From contig MZGW01000007.1 in assembly GCA_002029295.1 (NCBI GenBank), positions 1-64,000 on the forward strand: DNA of 64,000 nucleotides, read 5' to 3'. A model generated the notes under the pieces. That model made no database searches, was not told the origin of the DNA, and was given only the letters and a program-made list of their open reading frames with translations. This stretch comes from Alkalithermobacter paradoxus (GTDB lineage: Bacteria > Bacillota > Clostridia > Peptostreptococcales > Peptostreptococcaceae). Each line of letters starts with the position of its first letter. Within the stretch, counting starts at the first letter, position 1. Below are positions 18,042 to 28,538 of the stretch, piece by piece. The translations under genes and the position numbers were made by a program.

Positions 18042-19368
18042 AGTTTGCACTTAACCCAGCTAAATTTAGCAAGTTCCAAGGTTTGTTGTAATGTGGCTGA
18101 AAGAAAAAATCAACAAATGCAAGCTCGTCTATAGTCATATTGTTTTGTATACAAACTGATATAGTATTTATCGACTGAGTTAAATCAACTTTTGATATTA
18201 TTTGTGCTCCTACAATTCTTCTTGAGTCTTTTTCGTATACTACTTTTAGTTTTGCTTCATCATAAGTTGGCATAAATTCTGGTCGATAATTATCAGTTAC
18301 AATTACTGATTCTACATCCATTCCAAACTCATTAGCATAGCTTTCTGTAATTCCTGTTGATGCTATATTGTAATCATAAATTTTAATTCCTGATGTTCCT
18401 TGAGTTCCCATATATTTAGTAGTAGGTTCTACTAAATTTCTAGCTACCAAGGTTCCCATTCTAACAGCATTTGTAGCTAGTGGAATATACTCATGAGTTT
18501 TTGTAGGATTGTATATAACACTACAGCAATCTCCAGCTGCATATACATCATCTTTGCTAGTTCTCATATACTCATCTACTATAATAGCTCCATTTGATAG
18601 CATTTCAACTTTATTTTTAAATAGGTTTGTACTAGGTCTAAACCCTATACAAAGTATAACAAGGTCTGCATTATGCTCTCCTTTGTCAGTTATAACCTTC
18701 ATAACTTTTCCATCTTTTCCTTCAAACTTAGTTACAGTTTCTCCTAAAGCTAATTTTATGCCCTTATTTTTTAATTCATCTTCAGCCATATCTGTATATT
18801 CTTTATCTAGATATTTACTTAATATTCTATCTTGAGTATCTATTAGTGTAACATTTTTTCCGTTCATTTCAAATGCCTCTACAAGCTCAACTCCTATATA
18901 CCCAGCTCCCACTACAACTACATTTGTAGCATCCTTTGACTTTTCTATTATTTCATTAGAATGGTAGTAGTTTTTAGATAGAAGTATATTCTTCAAATCT
19001 ACTCCTTCTATATTAGGAACTATAGGCCATGAACCTGTCGTTATAATAAGCTTATCAAATGTGTCCTCAATTTCTTCATTTGTTTTCAAATTCTTAGCTT
19101 TGATTTTCTTGTTATCTATATCTACATCTATTACCTCATGAGACATTTTTGTATTTACTCCTATACTCTTGAGATGCTCTGGAGATGAATAAAAAAGTTC
19201 TTTAGGATCTTTAACTATTCCTCCTACATAAAGTGCAATTCCACACGAAAGAAATGATATAGTATCATTTCTTTCATATACAGTTATTTGAGAATCTGGG
19301 TATAATCTATTTATATTCAATATTGAAGCAGTACCAGCGTGTGTACAGCCTATAACAGCTATTTTCAT
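18040..19368 (-). CDS. FAD-dependent NADH oxidase (Nox / CoA-disulfide reductase family)
   Basis: A 442-residue flavoprotein disulfide reductase fold. The FAD site is AVIGCTHAG at 4-12, the redox-active Cys42 is in FLSCGIALYVGG, the NAD site is VVVGAGYIGVE, and the second FAD motif is VYAAGDC. The single redox cysteine and start MKIAVIGCTHAGTASI fit water-forming NADH oxidases, which remove O2 and regenerate NAD+. CoA-disulfide reductases share the layout. A role in oxygen tolerance of an anaerobe is likely. Monocistronic. Confidence 0.88.
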   Translation of the reverse strand: MKIAVIGCTHAGTASILNINRLYPDSQITVYERNDTISFLSCGIALYVGGIVKDPKELFYSSPEHLKSIGVNTKMSHEVIDVDIDNKKIKAKNLKTNEEIEDTFDKLIITTGSWPIVPNIEGVDLKNILLSKNYYHSNEIIEKSKDATNVVVVGAGYIGVELVEAFEMNGKNVTLIDTQDRILSKYLDKEYTDMAEDELKNKGIKLALGETVTKFEGKDGKVMKVITDKGEHNADLVILCIGFRPSTNLFKNKVEMLSNGAIIVDEYMRTSKDDVYAAGDCCSVIYNPTKTHEYIPLATNAVRMGTLVARNLVEPTTKYMGTQGTSGIKIYDYNIASTGITESYANEFGMDVESVIVTDNYRPEFMPTYDEAKLKVVYEKDSRRIVGAQIISKVDLTQSINTISVCIQNNMTIDELAFVDFFFQPHYNKPWNLLNLAGLSAN

Positions 19369-19454
19369 ATATATTGCCTCCTTGAGAGTTTAAATTATTC
19401 ATATATATAATACCCAAGTTAGATTTGTTTAAACACCAAGGAAGCTATAACAGG

Positions 19455-21704
19455 CTAGAACACCACAACTTTTCCTTCTTTAATAGTTACATTTATAGTA
19501 TCACCTTTTTTAAATTTGCTTTGTAGATATTTTTCTGCTATTTCATCTTCTATATACTTTTGTATAGTTCTTCTTAAAGGTCTTGCACCATACTTTTCGT
19601 CATACCCTTTTTCTAGTATAAAGTCTTTTACTTCTTCTGAAACTTCTATATTCATATCTTTTTCTTTTACTTCATCTTCAACTTCTTTCAACATAAGATC
19701 TATAATTTTTCTTAGTTCTTCTTTGCTTAGACTTGTAAATACTATTATTTCGTCTACTCTATTTAAAAATTCTGGCCTAAATATTTCTTTTAGTGCATTT
19801 TTTGCTTTATTTTCTAAAGCTTCATATGCATCTTTTGCAAATCCTATATTATTAGATCTCAGACTACTTCCTGCGTTTGATGTCATTATAATAACTGTAT
19901 TTTCAAAGCTAACAGTTCTTCCATGAGAGTCTGTCAATCTTCCATCTTCAAGTACTTGAAGTAGCATATTAAATACATCTGGATGAGCTTTTTCTATTTC
20001 ATCTAATAAAATAACAGAATATGGCTTTCTTCTTACCTTTTCCGTAAGCTGTCCTCCCTCATCGTATCCTACATATCCTGGAGGTGATCCTATTAGTTTT
20101 GAAACCGTATGCTTTTCCATATACTCAGACATATCTATAGAAATCATTGCTTCTTCACTTCCAAACAGTTCTCGTGCTAACGTTCTAACAAGCTCTGTTT
20201 TTCCTACACCCGTAGGGCCTACAAATATAAATGAAGACGGCTTTTTCTTTTTTCTAAATCCAGATCGATTACGTCTTATAGCCTTTGATATACTTTCAAT
20301 TGCTTTGTGCTGACCTATTACATGCTTATGTAAACTTTCTTCTAGGTTTAAAAGCTTTCTTGCTTCTTCTTGTGTTATCTTTTGCATAGGAATTTTTGTC
20401 CATGACTCAATTACAAAAGCAACATCCTCTACTGTAACATGTGTTTGATTAGCTTTTTCACCTATGGATTTAATTCTTTCACTTATTTCACATTCTTTCA
20501 TTTTGTATGTAGCGGCTCTTTCATAGTCATTATCAATTGCAGCTTGCTCTCTTTTCTCATTTATATCTTTTAGTTCTTCTTTCAGTTTTTCTAATTCTAA
20601 AAGATCGTGATTATTTAAATTAACCTTTGATCCTGCTTCATCTATTATATCTATTGCTTTATCTGGCAAGTATCTATCTGTTATGTACCTTTCAGATAAT
20701 TTAACTGCTGCTTCTATAACTTCATCTGATATCTTAACCTTATGAAAATCTTCATAGTAACTTCTTATACCTTTAAGTATCTCTATAGATTCTTCTATTG
20801 TAGGTTCATCAACTATAACTGGTTGGAATCTCCTTTCAAGTGCTGCATCTTTCTCTATATGTTTTCTGTATTCTTCAAGGGTTGTGGCTCCAATTATTTG
20901 TATTTCTCCTCTTGCAAGAGCAGGCTTTAATATATTAGCTGCATTCATAACTCCTCCATGAACTTCTCCTGCTCCCATTATATTATGTACTTCATCAATT
21001 ACTAAGATAATATTGCCATGCTCTTGAGCTTCTTTTATTATAGATTTCATTCTTCCTTCGAATTGACCTCTAAATTGAGTACCTGCAACAATTGCAGTTA
21101 AGTCTAAAAGATAGATTTGTGCATTAAATAACTTAGAAGGCACCTGCTTTTCTACTATTCTAACAGCTAATCCTTCAGCAATAGCTGTCTTTCCAACACC
21201 CGGCTCTCCTATTAATATAGGATTATTTTTACTTCTTCTATTTAAAATTTGTATTACTCTGTCTATTTCTTTATCTCTTCCAATAATTTTATCTATTTGA
21301 TTACTTCTAGCTTTATCTATTAAATTTGTTCCATAAGTTTCTAGATACTTAGTGCTTTTCTTCTTATTTTCATTGATTTCTGGTTTTTGTTTAGTGTCTG
21401 ATATACTTTCTTTTTCTTCACTATATAAACTTTTAAAATTGTTAAGTATATTATTTAGAACGCTATCATTTTCAGTATTATCATCATCGAAATCTTCATC
21501 TTCAAAAGCTGCGTTCATATCTTTAGCCAGATTTTCTATATCTTCTTCATTCATACCTGTTTGTCCTAGAATTTGATCCATTATTGGAAGTCCTAGTTTT
21601 TTTGCACATTCTATGCATATTCCTCTCATCTGTGTTTTTCCATTTTCAATTTTTGATACAAATGCAATTGCTACATTCTTATTGCAAACAGAACATTTTT
21701 TCAT
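19455..21704 (-). CDS. ClpE-like ATP-dependent Clp protease ATPase subunit with N-terminal zinc finger
   Basis: About 749 residues, class I Clp/Hsp100. The N-terminus has a zinc finger with Cys4, Cys7, Cys30 and Cys33 (KCSVC...GICIEC) in place of the usual Clp N-domain, as in ClpE. The first AAA+ domain has Walker A GEPGVGKT near 166-173, followed by a UVR-like coiled segment, and the second has GPTGVGKT. An IGF tripeptide (NNIGF) should dock ClpP. ATG at 21702-21704 is preferred because GGAG lies nine bases upstream; the earlier ATG at 21711 abuts it. No CtsR box was found. ClpC is the alternative name. Confidence 0.9.
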   Translation of the reverse strand: MKKCSVCNKNVAIAFVSKIENGKTQMRGICIECAKKLGLPIMDQILGQTGMNEEDIENLAKDMNAAFEDEDFDDDNTENDSVLNNILNNFKSLYSEEKESISDTKQKPEINENKKKSTKYLETYGTNLIDKARSNQIDKIIGRDKEIDRVIQILNRRSKNNPILIGEPGVGKTAIAEGLAVRIVEKQVPSKLFNAQIYLLDLTAIVAGTQFRGQFEGRMKSIIKEAQEHGNIILVIDEVHNIMGAGEVHGGVMNAANILKPALARGEIQIIGATTLEEYRKHIEKDAALERRFQPVIVDEPTIEESIEILKGIRSYYEDFHKVKISDEVIEAAVKLSERYITDRYLPDKAIDIIDEAGSKVNLNNHDLLELEKLKEELKDINEKREQAAIDNDYERAATYKMKECEISERIKSIGEKANQTHVTVEDVAFVIESWTKIPMQKITQEEARKLLNLEESLHKHVIGQHKAIESISKAIRRNRSGFRKKKKPSSFIFVGPTGVGKTELVRTLARELFGSEEAMISIDMSEYMEKHTVSKLIGSPPGYVGYDEGGQLTEKVRRKPYSVILLDEIEKAHPDVFNMLLQVLEDGRLTDSHGRTVSFENTVIIMTSNAGSSLRSNNIGFAKDAYEALENKAKNALKEIFRPEFLNRVDEIIVFTSLSKEELRKIIDLMLKEVEDEVKEKDMNIEVSEEVKDFILEKGYDEKYGARPLRRTIQKYIEDEIAEKYLQSKFKKGDTINVTIKEGKVVVF

Positions 21705-21778
21705 ATTAATCATCTCCGTTTATACACCAAAAATTATAATTTTTTATAAAATTTATTAATATTATAACATATAGAAAA

Positions 21779-21815
21779 AACCTCTTTAACAGAATTTAAC
21801 TCTTCTAAAGAGGTT
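21779..21815 (-). terminator. Terminator of speD
   Basis: AACCTCTTTA / TAAAGAGGTT stem with a 17-nt loop and T runs on both strands, downstream of speD. Confidence 0.75.
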
Positions 21816-21821
21816 ATTTTT

Positions 21822-22640
21822 TTATACATTTGGGATATCCATACCATAAAATATCTCAGTCATTTCCTTATTTAACATCTTTATTATACTTTCCTTTTGT
21901 AATTCACTAAGATCTTCCTCTTTTATTTCAAATAAATAGTTATTTAAGTTTATATCTTTGACCCTCATCTTTGTATGAAATACATTTGATTGATATATAT
22001 TCATATCTATTAGATGGTACCTATTAATAGTTTCTTTGCTTATATAGTTTTGGATTGAATTAATTTCATGGTCTATGAAATGTTTTCTTCCATCTACATC
22101 TCTAGTAAATCCCCTTACTCTATAATCTATGGTTATTATATCTGAATCAAAACTGTCTATTAAGTAGTTAAGTGCTTTTATAGGAGATATGGTTCCACAA
22201 GTGGATACATCTATATCAACTCTAAACGTACTTATATTATTTTGTGGATGACTTTCTGGATATGTGTGAACAGTTATATGACTTTTGTCTAAATGTCCTA
22301 CTATATTTTCTCTACTCGGAGATATTATTCCTCTATTACAAGAAGTATCTAGCACATATAAAGGAACTTCCTCCTCTGATATTAAAATTGTTACACTAGC
22401 TCCCTGTGGATCATAATCCTGCTTTGCAATATTAAGTACACTAGCTCCTATACTTTCTGTTACATCTGTCAAAATTTTCGTCAGTCTTTCTGCATTATAT
22501 TGCTCGTCTATATATTCTATATATTTCTTTCTGTCTTCTTCACTTTCTGTATAGCAAATATCGTATATATTAAAGCTCAATGATTTAGTTAAATTATTAA
22601 ACCCATAAAGTTTTAGCTTATTTTCTTTTATGTTAGTCAA
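21822..22640 (-). CDS. speD: S-adenosylmethionine decarboxylase proenzyme, E. coli-type
   Basis: About 272 residues of the large bacterial SpeD class, which makes decarboxylated SAM for spermidine or other aminopropyl polyamines. The self-cleavage site is the serine of [17 protein letters not shown] (about residue 120), which becomes the pyruvoyl group. VDVSTCG-like [13 protein letters not shown] and [13 protein letters not shown] are also conserved. A TTG start at 22638-22640 with GGGG upstream gives the family-typical beginning ([17 protein letters not shown]); an ATG at 22673 lacks a ribosome site. No speE or speA lies in the window, so it is an orphan here. Confidence 0.93.
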   Translation of the reverse strand: MTNIKENKLKLYGFNNLTKSLSFNIYDICYTESEEDRKKYIEYIDEQYNAERLTKILTDVTESIGASVLNIAKQDYDPQGASVTILISEEEVPLYVLDTSCNRGIISPSRENIVGHLDKSHITVHTYPESHPQNNISTFRVDIDVSTCGTISPIKALNYLIDSFDSDIITIDYRVRGFTRDVDGRKHFIDHEINSIQNYISKETINRYHLIDMNIYQSNVFHTKMRVKDINLNNYLFEIKEEDLSELQKESIIKMLNKEMTEIFYGMDIPNV

Positions 22641-22707
22641 TGTAATTCCCCATTTCTTTTTAAAGTTATACATTACTAGATATTATTATATCCATATATA
22701 TACATTG

Positions 22708-24717
22708 TTATAACTTTTGAAGAATATTATATTTTAAACACGTTTCATAATCTAATGTCTTTATTTCATATTTAAATTTAACTTCTATAATATTACCTTT
22801 TTTACTTATAACTTTACCATCTTTAAAAATCTTATGGTATACATTATCACCTTGTTTTATTGAGTTCAGTTCATCATATGTTACACTACTAACTTCTTCT
22901 ATAAATCTAGACATATACGCTCTTTTTCCATATCTATTTCTTATATAGGATATATATAACTTTTCCATAGCTCTAGTCATAGCTACATAAAAAAGTCTTC
23001 TTTCTTCTTCTATAAGTTCTTCATCTTCAAACGATTTTTCATGTGGCATAACCCCTTCTATAGCTCCAATTATAAATACATTTTTAAATTCAAGACCTTT
23101 AGAACTGTGTATCGTAGTTAAAACAACACTATCACTATCTTCATTACTTTTGCTTGTAATTTCATCTTTCACTTTTTCTATATGAGTTAGATATTCATTT
23201 ATAGTTTGAAAGCTTGCTCCTGAGCTTTCTATTTCATTTAATATGTCAAATAATCCTGTACTTTTTATTTTTCTCTGCGAGCAATAATCAAGTATATGTC
23301 TATCGTATTCTAAAGTAGTTCTTATATAAGATATAGCTTCCTTAGGAGGCAAACAACTAATATAGTTAATATCTATTTCAAGGTCTTCTATAGTTTTTAT
23401 CTGCCATGGTAATAATTTACTTTTTATACAATTTATAAAGTCATTACTCTTAAGTGCAAAGTTTATATTATCCTTAGATATATATCTAAAAGGCTTGTTT
23501 ATTATCCTAGCAAATTCATCTTTTAATTTTATATCTATACACAGTTTTAAGTAAGCTATTATATCTTTAGCTACCCAGTGGTCGTATAAGGTTATCATTG
23601 AGTCTTTGACAACAAAAGGTATATTCATATCCATAAATACATCTATTACAGCTCTTGCTTGCATATTTGTTCTATATATTATTGCTATATCTGAATAATA
23701 TAGATTTTTGTTATCTACTATACTGTTTATTATCTTTCCTATTTTTCTTCCCTCTTCTTCTGAGTCATTTGATGATATATATTCTATATTCTCATTGCTT
23801 TTTTTTAGTCCTTTTATTACTTTTTCATATCTTTTGCTATTATTTGAAATTAGCTTATTCGATCCGTCTATTATTTTATCAGTACTTCTATAATTTATAT
23901 CTAATATTATTTTGTTTACTGGTGAAAAATACTTTTCAAACTGTAAGAGAAAATCAGGCCTAGCTCCTCTAAATCCATATATAGACTGATCTTCATCTCC
24001 AACTACAAATATATTTTGTGTATATTTCACTATAAGTTTCAAAACCTCAAACTGTACTTTATTTACGTCTTGAAATTCATCTATCAGTACATATTTGTAT
24101 TTGTTTGCAACTATACTCAGCACATCATCATTATCTTTTAAGAGGTTGTAAGTATGTATTAGCATATCATCAAAATCTATCTTCTTCATATCTATTTTAT
24201 ATTTTCTATACATATCATAAATTCTAGTAAATTCATCATTAGAAACTAAGCTAGACTCAAATTCATTTACATTCATAAGTTCATTTGTAACAAATGATAT
24301 TTCATTTATTATAGATGATATAAACTCGTCATCTTCATAGTTTTCTATGTGACATGTCTTTAGTATGTTCTTAAATATATATCTTTTATTTTTTTCGTCT
24401 AAAATATTTTCCATGGTATAGTTTCTAAAATTTCTAAGAATGTTAAAAAATATAGAATGGAATGTTCCAAAATTAACTCTACTTGCTCCTGATGATAGTC
24501 TTATAGTTCTATCCTTCATTTCAAGTGCAGAAGATTTAGTAAAACTTATGGCTAATATATTTTGTGGATTTATATTATTCTCTATTAAATTTACTATTCT
24601 ATGTGTTATAACTCTAGTCTTTCCAGACCCGGGTCCTGCTAATACTATACATGGCCCTTTTATATGATCTACAGCTTGCTTTTGTTTATCATTTAAATTC
24701 TCGTATGTAAATTTCAT
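22708..24717 (-). CDS. UvrD/PcrA-like superfamily I DNA helicase
   Basis: About 669 residues. The motifs are: Walker A AGPGSGKTR, motif Ia AISFTKSSALEM, motif II LIDEFQDVN, motif III GDEDQSIYGFRGA, motif V VVLTTIHSSKGLEFK and motif VI EERRLFYVAMTRA. A 3'-5' DNA helicase/translocase for repair or replication conflicts is expected. It is shorter than typical PcrA and its C-terminus is divergent, so it is probably a second UvrD-type helicase rather than PcrA itself. ATG at 24715-24717 with AGGTGA upstream is chosen over an in-frame GTG at 24724. Confidence 0.92.
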   Translation of the reverse strand: MKFTYENLNDKQKQAVDHIKGPCIVLAGPGSGKTRVITHRIVNLIENNINPQNILAISFTKSSALEMKDRTIRLSSGASRVNFGTFHSIFFNILRNFRNYTMENILDEKNKRYIFKNILKTCHIENYEDDEFISSIINEISFVTNELMNVNEFESSLVSNDEFTRIYDMYRKYKIDMKKIDFDDMLIHTYNLLKDNDDVLSIVANKYKYVLIDEFQDVNKVQFEVLKLIVKYTQNIFVVGDEDQSIYGFRGARPDFLLQFEKYFSPVNKIILDINYRSTDKIIDGSNKLISNNSKRYEKVIKGLKKSNENIEYISSNDSEEEGRKIGKIINSIVDNKNLYYSDIAIIYRTNMQARAVIDVFMDMNIPFVVKDSMITLYDHWVAKDIIAYLKLCIDIKLKDEFARIINKPFRYISKDNINFALKSNDFINCIKSKLLPWQIKTIEDLEIDINYISCLPPKEAISYIRTTLEYDRHILDYCSQRKIKSTGLFDILNEIESSGASFQTINEYLTHIEKVKDEITSKSNEDSDSVVLTTIHSSKGLEFKNVFIIGAIEGVMPHEKSFEDEELIEEERRLFYVAMTRAMEKLYISYIRNRYGKRAYMSRFIEEVSSVTYDELNSIKQGDNVYHKIFKDGKVISKKGNIIEVKFKYEIKTLDYETCLKYNILQKL

Positions 24718-24771
24718 GTATATCACCTAGTCTTAGATTTAGTAATATTTATATAATATCACAAAATCTTT

Positions 24772-25179
24772 TTAAGTTATTAATCTTTCCTTTCTCTTTA
24801 AATGAGCCTTTATCGCATTCTTTGTATAATATACCAAATCCATATCTAATGCTTTTTCAGGTTCTACCCATATATAATCTTCATGTTCATAACTTAGATT
24901 AACTTTCCCCTTTATGTACTTTGCTTCATAAATTAAGCTTACATATTGTCTTTTATCCATTTCAAAAGCACTATCCACTGAAGCTATATCAAATATATCT
25001 ACATCAAGTCCTGTTTCTTCTAGAACTTCTCTTTTTAGACATTCTATAGGATTTTCTCTAAACTCTAATTTTCCACCTGGCAAATCCCATTTATGTGATG
25101 CAAATGCACTATTTGATCTTTTTATTAATAAAACCTTGTTTTCCATAAATATTAATGTCTTTATTAGGATAATAAACAC
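24772..25179 (-). CDS. NUDIX hydrolase
   Basis: A 135-residue protein with a complete Nudix box, GKLEFRENPIECLKREVLEE followed by TGL, whose REVLEE glutamates bind Mg2+. It hydrolyses a nucleoside diphosphate linked to another group; an 8-oxo-dGTPase (MutT-like) or other housecleaning role is plausible. The start is GTG (25177-25179) after GGTGG. It lies just upstream of the helicase gene on the same strand, 54 bp apart, and may be cotranscribed with it. Confidence 0.9.
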   Translation of the reverse strand: MFIILIKTLIFMENKVLLIKRSNSAFASHKWDLPGGKLEFRENPIECLKREVLEETGLDVDIFDIASVDSAFEMDKRQYVSLIYEAKYIKGKVNLSYEHEDYIWVEPEKALDMDLVYYTKNAIKAHLKRKERLIT

Positions 25180-25277
25180 TTAGTCCACCTCGTTTTACAT
25201 ATGATATAATCATATTCATGCTAATATTATAATACATAGTAAATCATATATTCATGTATTTTATTTAGGAGGTTTTT

Positions 25278-26195
25278 ATGGAGATTATAACTAATACACT
25301 AGATGAACTAATAGATATTCCTGAGGGGTTTTGTGTGTTTGATATAGAAACAACAGGCCTTAGTCCAAAGTATAGCTATGTTATACTTATAGGCGTTTTG
25401 TATATCAAAAATAACAAAACTGTGATTCAGCAATTTTTTGCTCATGACCCCTCGTTTGAAAAGGAGATACTTTTTTATTTCAAGGAACTTTTTAAAACTT
25501 TTAAAGGACATATTAGTTTCAACGGTACCACATTTGATATACCATTTCTAAATGAAAGATTTTCTCATAATAAGCTAGATTATTGTATAGATAAAAAAAA
25601 TGATGTAGATATCTTAAGATTAGTTAAGCCTCATAAGGAAAAACTTGGACTTATTGATTGTAAGCTTAAAACTGTAGAGAAACTATTAAACATAGATAGA
25701 AAGGATACTATATCTGGAAAAGAAAGTGTAGAGCTTTATAAAAAATTCGTATTAAGTAAAGATTCAAGTCTTAAGGATAAAATACTTCTTCACAATTATG
25801 AAGATATATATTATCTAGGTAAGCTTTTTAAAATCAAGGAACTTATAGATTCTAAAGAGGAATTTATTGATTGTCTTATATTTAAAGAACATTTTAAATT
25901 AAGACTTAACTCTTTTAAATTAAGAAAAAATACTCTTTCCTTAGAATATAGGCTGAATAAAAAGCTTCCACTTAATGTAGAGCTTTATAATGACAATTAT
26001 ACCTTGTATGGATGTGAAGATACTCTTACCATAAACTTAAATGTAAAGAAAGGAAAAGATATAAATGAGGTTCCTGTAGTTTTTTTTAATATAGAGAATA
26101 TTATTCCATTGAAATTTGATAAACGCTTCCTTGAAGACAACATTAGAAGTTTAGGAAAATACATCATAAATTCTGAGTTTAATCATAAAAAGTAG
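25278..26195 (+). CDS. YprB-like ribonuclease H-fold exonuclease domain protein
   Basis: A 305-residue protein whose first ~200 residues are a DnaQ-like 3'-5' exonuclease fold: FDIETTG (motif I, about 21-27), ISFNGTTFDIPFL (motif II) and HNYEDIYYLGKL (motif III). This is the pattern of the YprB family. The C-terminal ~100 residues are lysine-rich and not recognised. The substrate is unknown and may be RNA or DNA. AGGAGG precedes ATG. Divergent from the NUDIX gene and ended by a bidirectional terminator. Confidence 0.85.
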   Translation: MEIITNTLDELIDIPEGFCVFDIETTGLSPKYSYVILIGVLYIKNNKTVIQQFFAHDPSFEKEILFYFKELFKTFKGHISFNGTTFDIPFLNERFSHNKLDYCIDKKNDVDILRLVKPHKEKLGLIDCKLKTVEKLLNIDRKDTISGKESVELYKKFVLSKDSSLKDKILLHNYEDIYYLGKLFKIKELIDSKEEFIDCLIFKEHFKLRLNSFKLRKNTLSLEYRLNKKLPLNVELYNDNYTLYGCEDTLTINLNVKKGKDINEVPVVFFNIENIIPLKFDKRFLEDNIRSLGKYIINSEFNHKK

Positions 26196-26220
26196 GCACC
26201 TTTTAAGATGCCTACTTTTT
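26187..26220. terminator. Bidirectional terminator
   Basis: Perfect 12-bp stem AAAAAGTAGGCA / TGCCTACTTTTT with a 10-nt loop between the convergent yprB-like and racemase genes. Confidence 0.87.
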
Positions 26221-26912
26221 TATAGTTTAACTAAAGTTTGTGCAATTATTTCCATGGGATCTATTATTGGTATATCTAAATGTTCTTGTTTTAGTACTAG
26301 CCCTATTTCTGTACAGCCCGAAATTAAAAGTTCAGCTCCATTTTGCACTAGTTTCGTAGCTGCTTCTTTAAGAAGCATAAGTGGTTTTTCTCCAAGATTT
26401 CCACTTTTTATACCATATTCTCCATAAATAGCTTGCATAACCTTCTCTTCTTGATCTTTATTATCAGGATAAATAATATTAATATTATCTAAATACTTTT
26501 CAAATAGTCCCGTTTTAACAGTACCTGATGTGGCTAGAACACCTACAGTGTTAACTCTAGGATAATTAGCTAAAATATACTTATTAACTTCCTCAAATGC
26601 ATTTATTATAGGATAGGACACACTTTCCTGAATACTTTCTATAAAATAATGGGAAGTCATACAAGGTATACACCCTACATCTACACCTATAAGTTCAAGG
26701 TTTTTAGCAGTCTTTACTATATCATCTACTGGACTTTTACCATTATATAAAATGGCTTGAGTGCGGTCTGGAATTTTTGGATTACTATCAATTATAACTC
26801 TAAAATGATCTTGATCAGCCTTAGTTTTTGTAGCTTTTATAATTTTCATATAAAGGTTAGCTGTCGCTTCTGGCCCCATGCCACCTATGATACCTATAAC
26901 TTTATCGTTCAT
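26220..26912 (-). CDS. Aspartate/glutamate racemase family protein
   Basis: A 230-residue PLP-independent racemase. The start VIGIIGGMGPEAT is the aspartate-racemase signature. The two catalytic cysteines are in IPCMTSHYF and SGCTEIGL, so both are kept. It should interconvert L- and D-aspartate (or glutamate). Third gene of a set with a MurE-like ligase and an ATP-grasp ligase, 39 bp after the MurE-like gene. This suggests that the D-amino acid is used by those ligases; that use is inference. AGAGG precedes ATG. Confidence 0.9.
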   Translation of the reverse strand: MNDKVIGIIGGMGPEATANLYMKIIKATKTKADQDHFRVIIDSNPKIPDRTQAILYNGKSPVDDIVKTAKNLELIGVDVGCIPCMTSHYFIESIQESVSYPIINAFEEVNKYILANYPRVNTVGVLATSGTVKTGLFEKYLDNINIIYPDNKDQEEKVMQAIYGEYGIKSGNLGEKPLMLLKEAATKLVQNGAELLISGCTEIGLVLKQEHLDIPIIDPMEIIAQTLVKL

Positions 26913-26951
26913 AATTGTACCTCTTTTCTAAAAAACTAGATATTTCATATA

Positions 26952-28496
26952 TTATTCCATTCCTGCTACTCTTTTTTCCAAAGGTCTGAATAAAACTTTT
27001 GTATCAATATAAGGTTTTAGCCTACTTAATATCTCTAGTGCAATTTTAGCTCCATAATCCATTCCTTGGCAACCTGCTAACATCAAAACATCATCGTTAC
27101 CTATTCCTGAAAGAGCGTACTCAATCGCATCTGATAATTCCTCATATAAATGAACCTTAATTCCTTGTTCTGACATAACTCTTTGGAAAGCTATTAATTC
27201 TTCATCTTGTACTCTATCTTTTTCAGTTACATGTGATTTACTTAACGTAACTATTATTTCATTCATATCAAGCTTTGGTGCCCACTTGGCTATCATCTGA
27301 GCATTTTCTTTATTTACAATAGGTCCCCTATTTCCACGAATAGCGTATACTAACTTTAGGTTGTTATATTTCATTTTTTGTAAAGTTTCTAGTGTTATGT
27401 TTATATTTCCAGGATTAGCAAAGTGGTCATCTATTATCTTAAATTCATCTTCAAAAATAATCTCAAAACGTCTTTCCACTCCTTTAAATTGATTTATACC
27501 TTTCTGGATAACAGGTATTGGAACACCGCACAATAACCCAGCCATAATAGCCACCATAGCATTGTATACTGAGTGATAACCAGGAGTTGAAAGCTCTATA
27601 TCAAACATTGTTGGCTTATATACTATATCATCAACTTTGAACTCTTTTCTAACTTCAACTATAAATTTTGCTCTACCAGTTGATAAATCTATATCTCTAC
27701 ACCATAAATCTCCAGTATTATTTTCTATTCCAAACGTAAGAGTTTTAGCTTTTGTTTGGTTGACTAGCGAAGCTGAGTATGGGCAATCTAAATTCAAAAT
27801 AGCCCATTGTTTTTCGCTTGCGTTTCTTATTAAACTTGCTTTACTGTCAAAATAATTTTCAAATGATCCGTGCAAATCTATATGTTCTCTACTAATGTTA
27901 TTAAAAGCTACTATATCAAATTCTACATTGCCTACACGAGAAAGCTCTAGTGCTGAAGATGAAACTTCCATAGCTACATGAGAAATCCCCTCTTTATTCA
28001 TACTATGAAGGTATCTATGCAAGTCTAAAGATTCTGGTGTCGTCAACTGAGATGGAATTATATTGTTTCCTATTTTTATAGATACCGTTCCTATTACACC
28101 TGTTTCAATTCCGTAAGCTTCTAAAATTGAATTAGTCATAAAAGTAGTTGTAGTTTTTCCATTTGTTGCAGTAATTCCGATCATTTTCAATTTCTTAGAA
28201 GGGCATCCGTAAAAATAATCACTTAAAGCAGCTAGTGCATATCTGCTATTACTTACTTTGATTTGAGGTATATCCCAGCCTTCTTGAAAATCTTCTACCA
28301 CAATCGCCACTGCTCCATTTGAGATTGCACTAAAAATATATTTATGGCCATCTGTTTTGTATCCTTTTATGCATACAAAAATATCACCTGGTGTTACATT
28401 TTTAGAATTATAAGCAATGCCTGTTACATCGACATTTTTTTCATTTTTCATATCTATGATATCAATAGATTTAAGCAATTCATATAATTTTATCAT
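26952..28496 (-). CDS. MurE-like Mur ligase family protein, atypical
   Basis: A 514-residue three-domain Mur ligase. The N-terminal domain is MurE-like (YNSKNVTPGDIFVCIKGYKTDGHKYI). The ATP loop is ATNGKTTT (about 110-117), and HIDLHGSFENYFDSKASL and TPGYHSVYNAMVAIMA follow. In the C-terminal domain, the place where MurE has DNPRxE (or the lysine-type DDPN) reads TLSKSHVTEKD (about 417-427), so the amino-acid pocket differs. The usual GxGGDRD segment reads RGNRGP. It is probably not the housekeeping diaminopimelate-adding enzyme. Sits between an ATP-grasp ligase gene and a racemase gene. Confidence 0.88.
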   Translation of the reverse strand: MIKLYELLKSIDIIDMKNEKNVDVTGIAYNSKNVTPGDIFVCIKGYKTDGHKYIFSAISNGAVAIVVEDFQEGWDIPQIKVSNSRYALAALSDYFYGCPSKKLKMIGITATNGKTTTTFMTNSILEAYGIETGVIGTVSIKIGNNIIPSQLTTPESLDLHRYLHSMNKEGISHVAMEVSSSALELSRVGNVEFDIVAFNNISREHIDLHGSFENYFDSKASLIRNASEKQWAILNLDCPYSASLVNQTKAKTLTFGIENNTGDLWCRDIDLSTGRAKFIVEVRKEFKVDDIVYKPTMFDIELSTPGYHSVYNAMVAIMAGLLCGVPIPVIQKGINQFKGVERRFEIIFEDEFKIIDDHFANPGNINITLETLQKMKYNNLKLVYAIRGNRGPIVNKENAQMIAKWAPKLDMNEIIVTLSKSHVTEKDRVQDEELIAFQRVMSEQGIKVHLYEELSDAIEYALSGIGNDDVLMLAGCQGMDYGAKIALEILSRLKPYIDTKVLFRPLEKRVAGME

Positions 28497-28538
28497 GGGT
28501 TTCTCCTTTCTATTAGTTATTCGCCCTTATTCATGAAA

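Noticed and set aside
21781..21815. CtsR or heat-shock operator near clpE
   Set aside because: The repeat is explained by the speD terminator, and no GGTCAAA-type direct repeat was found before the ATPase gene.
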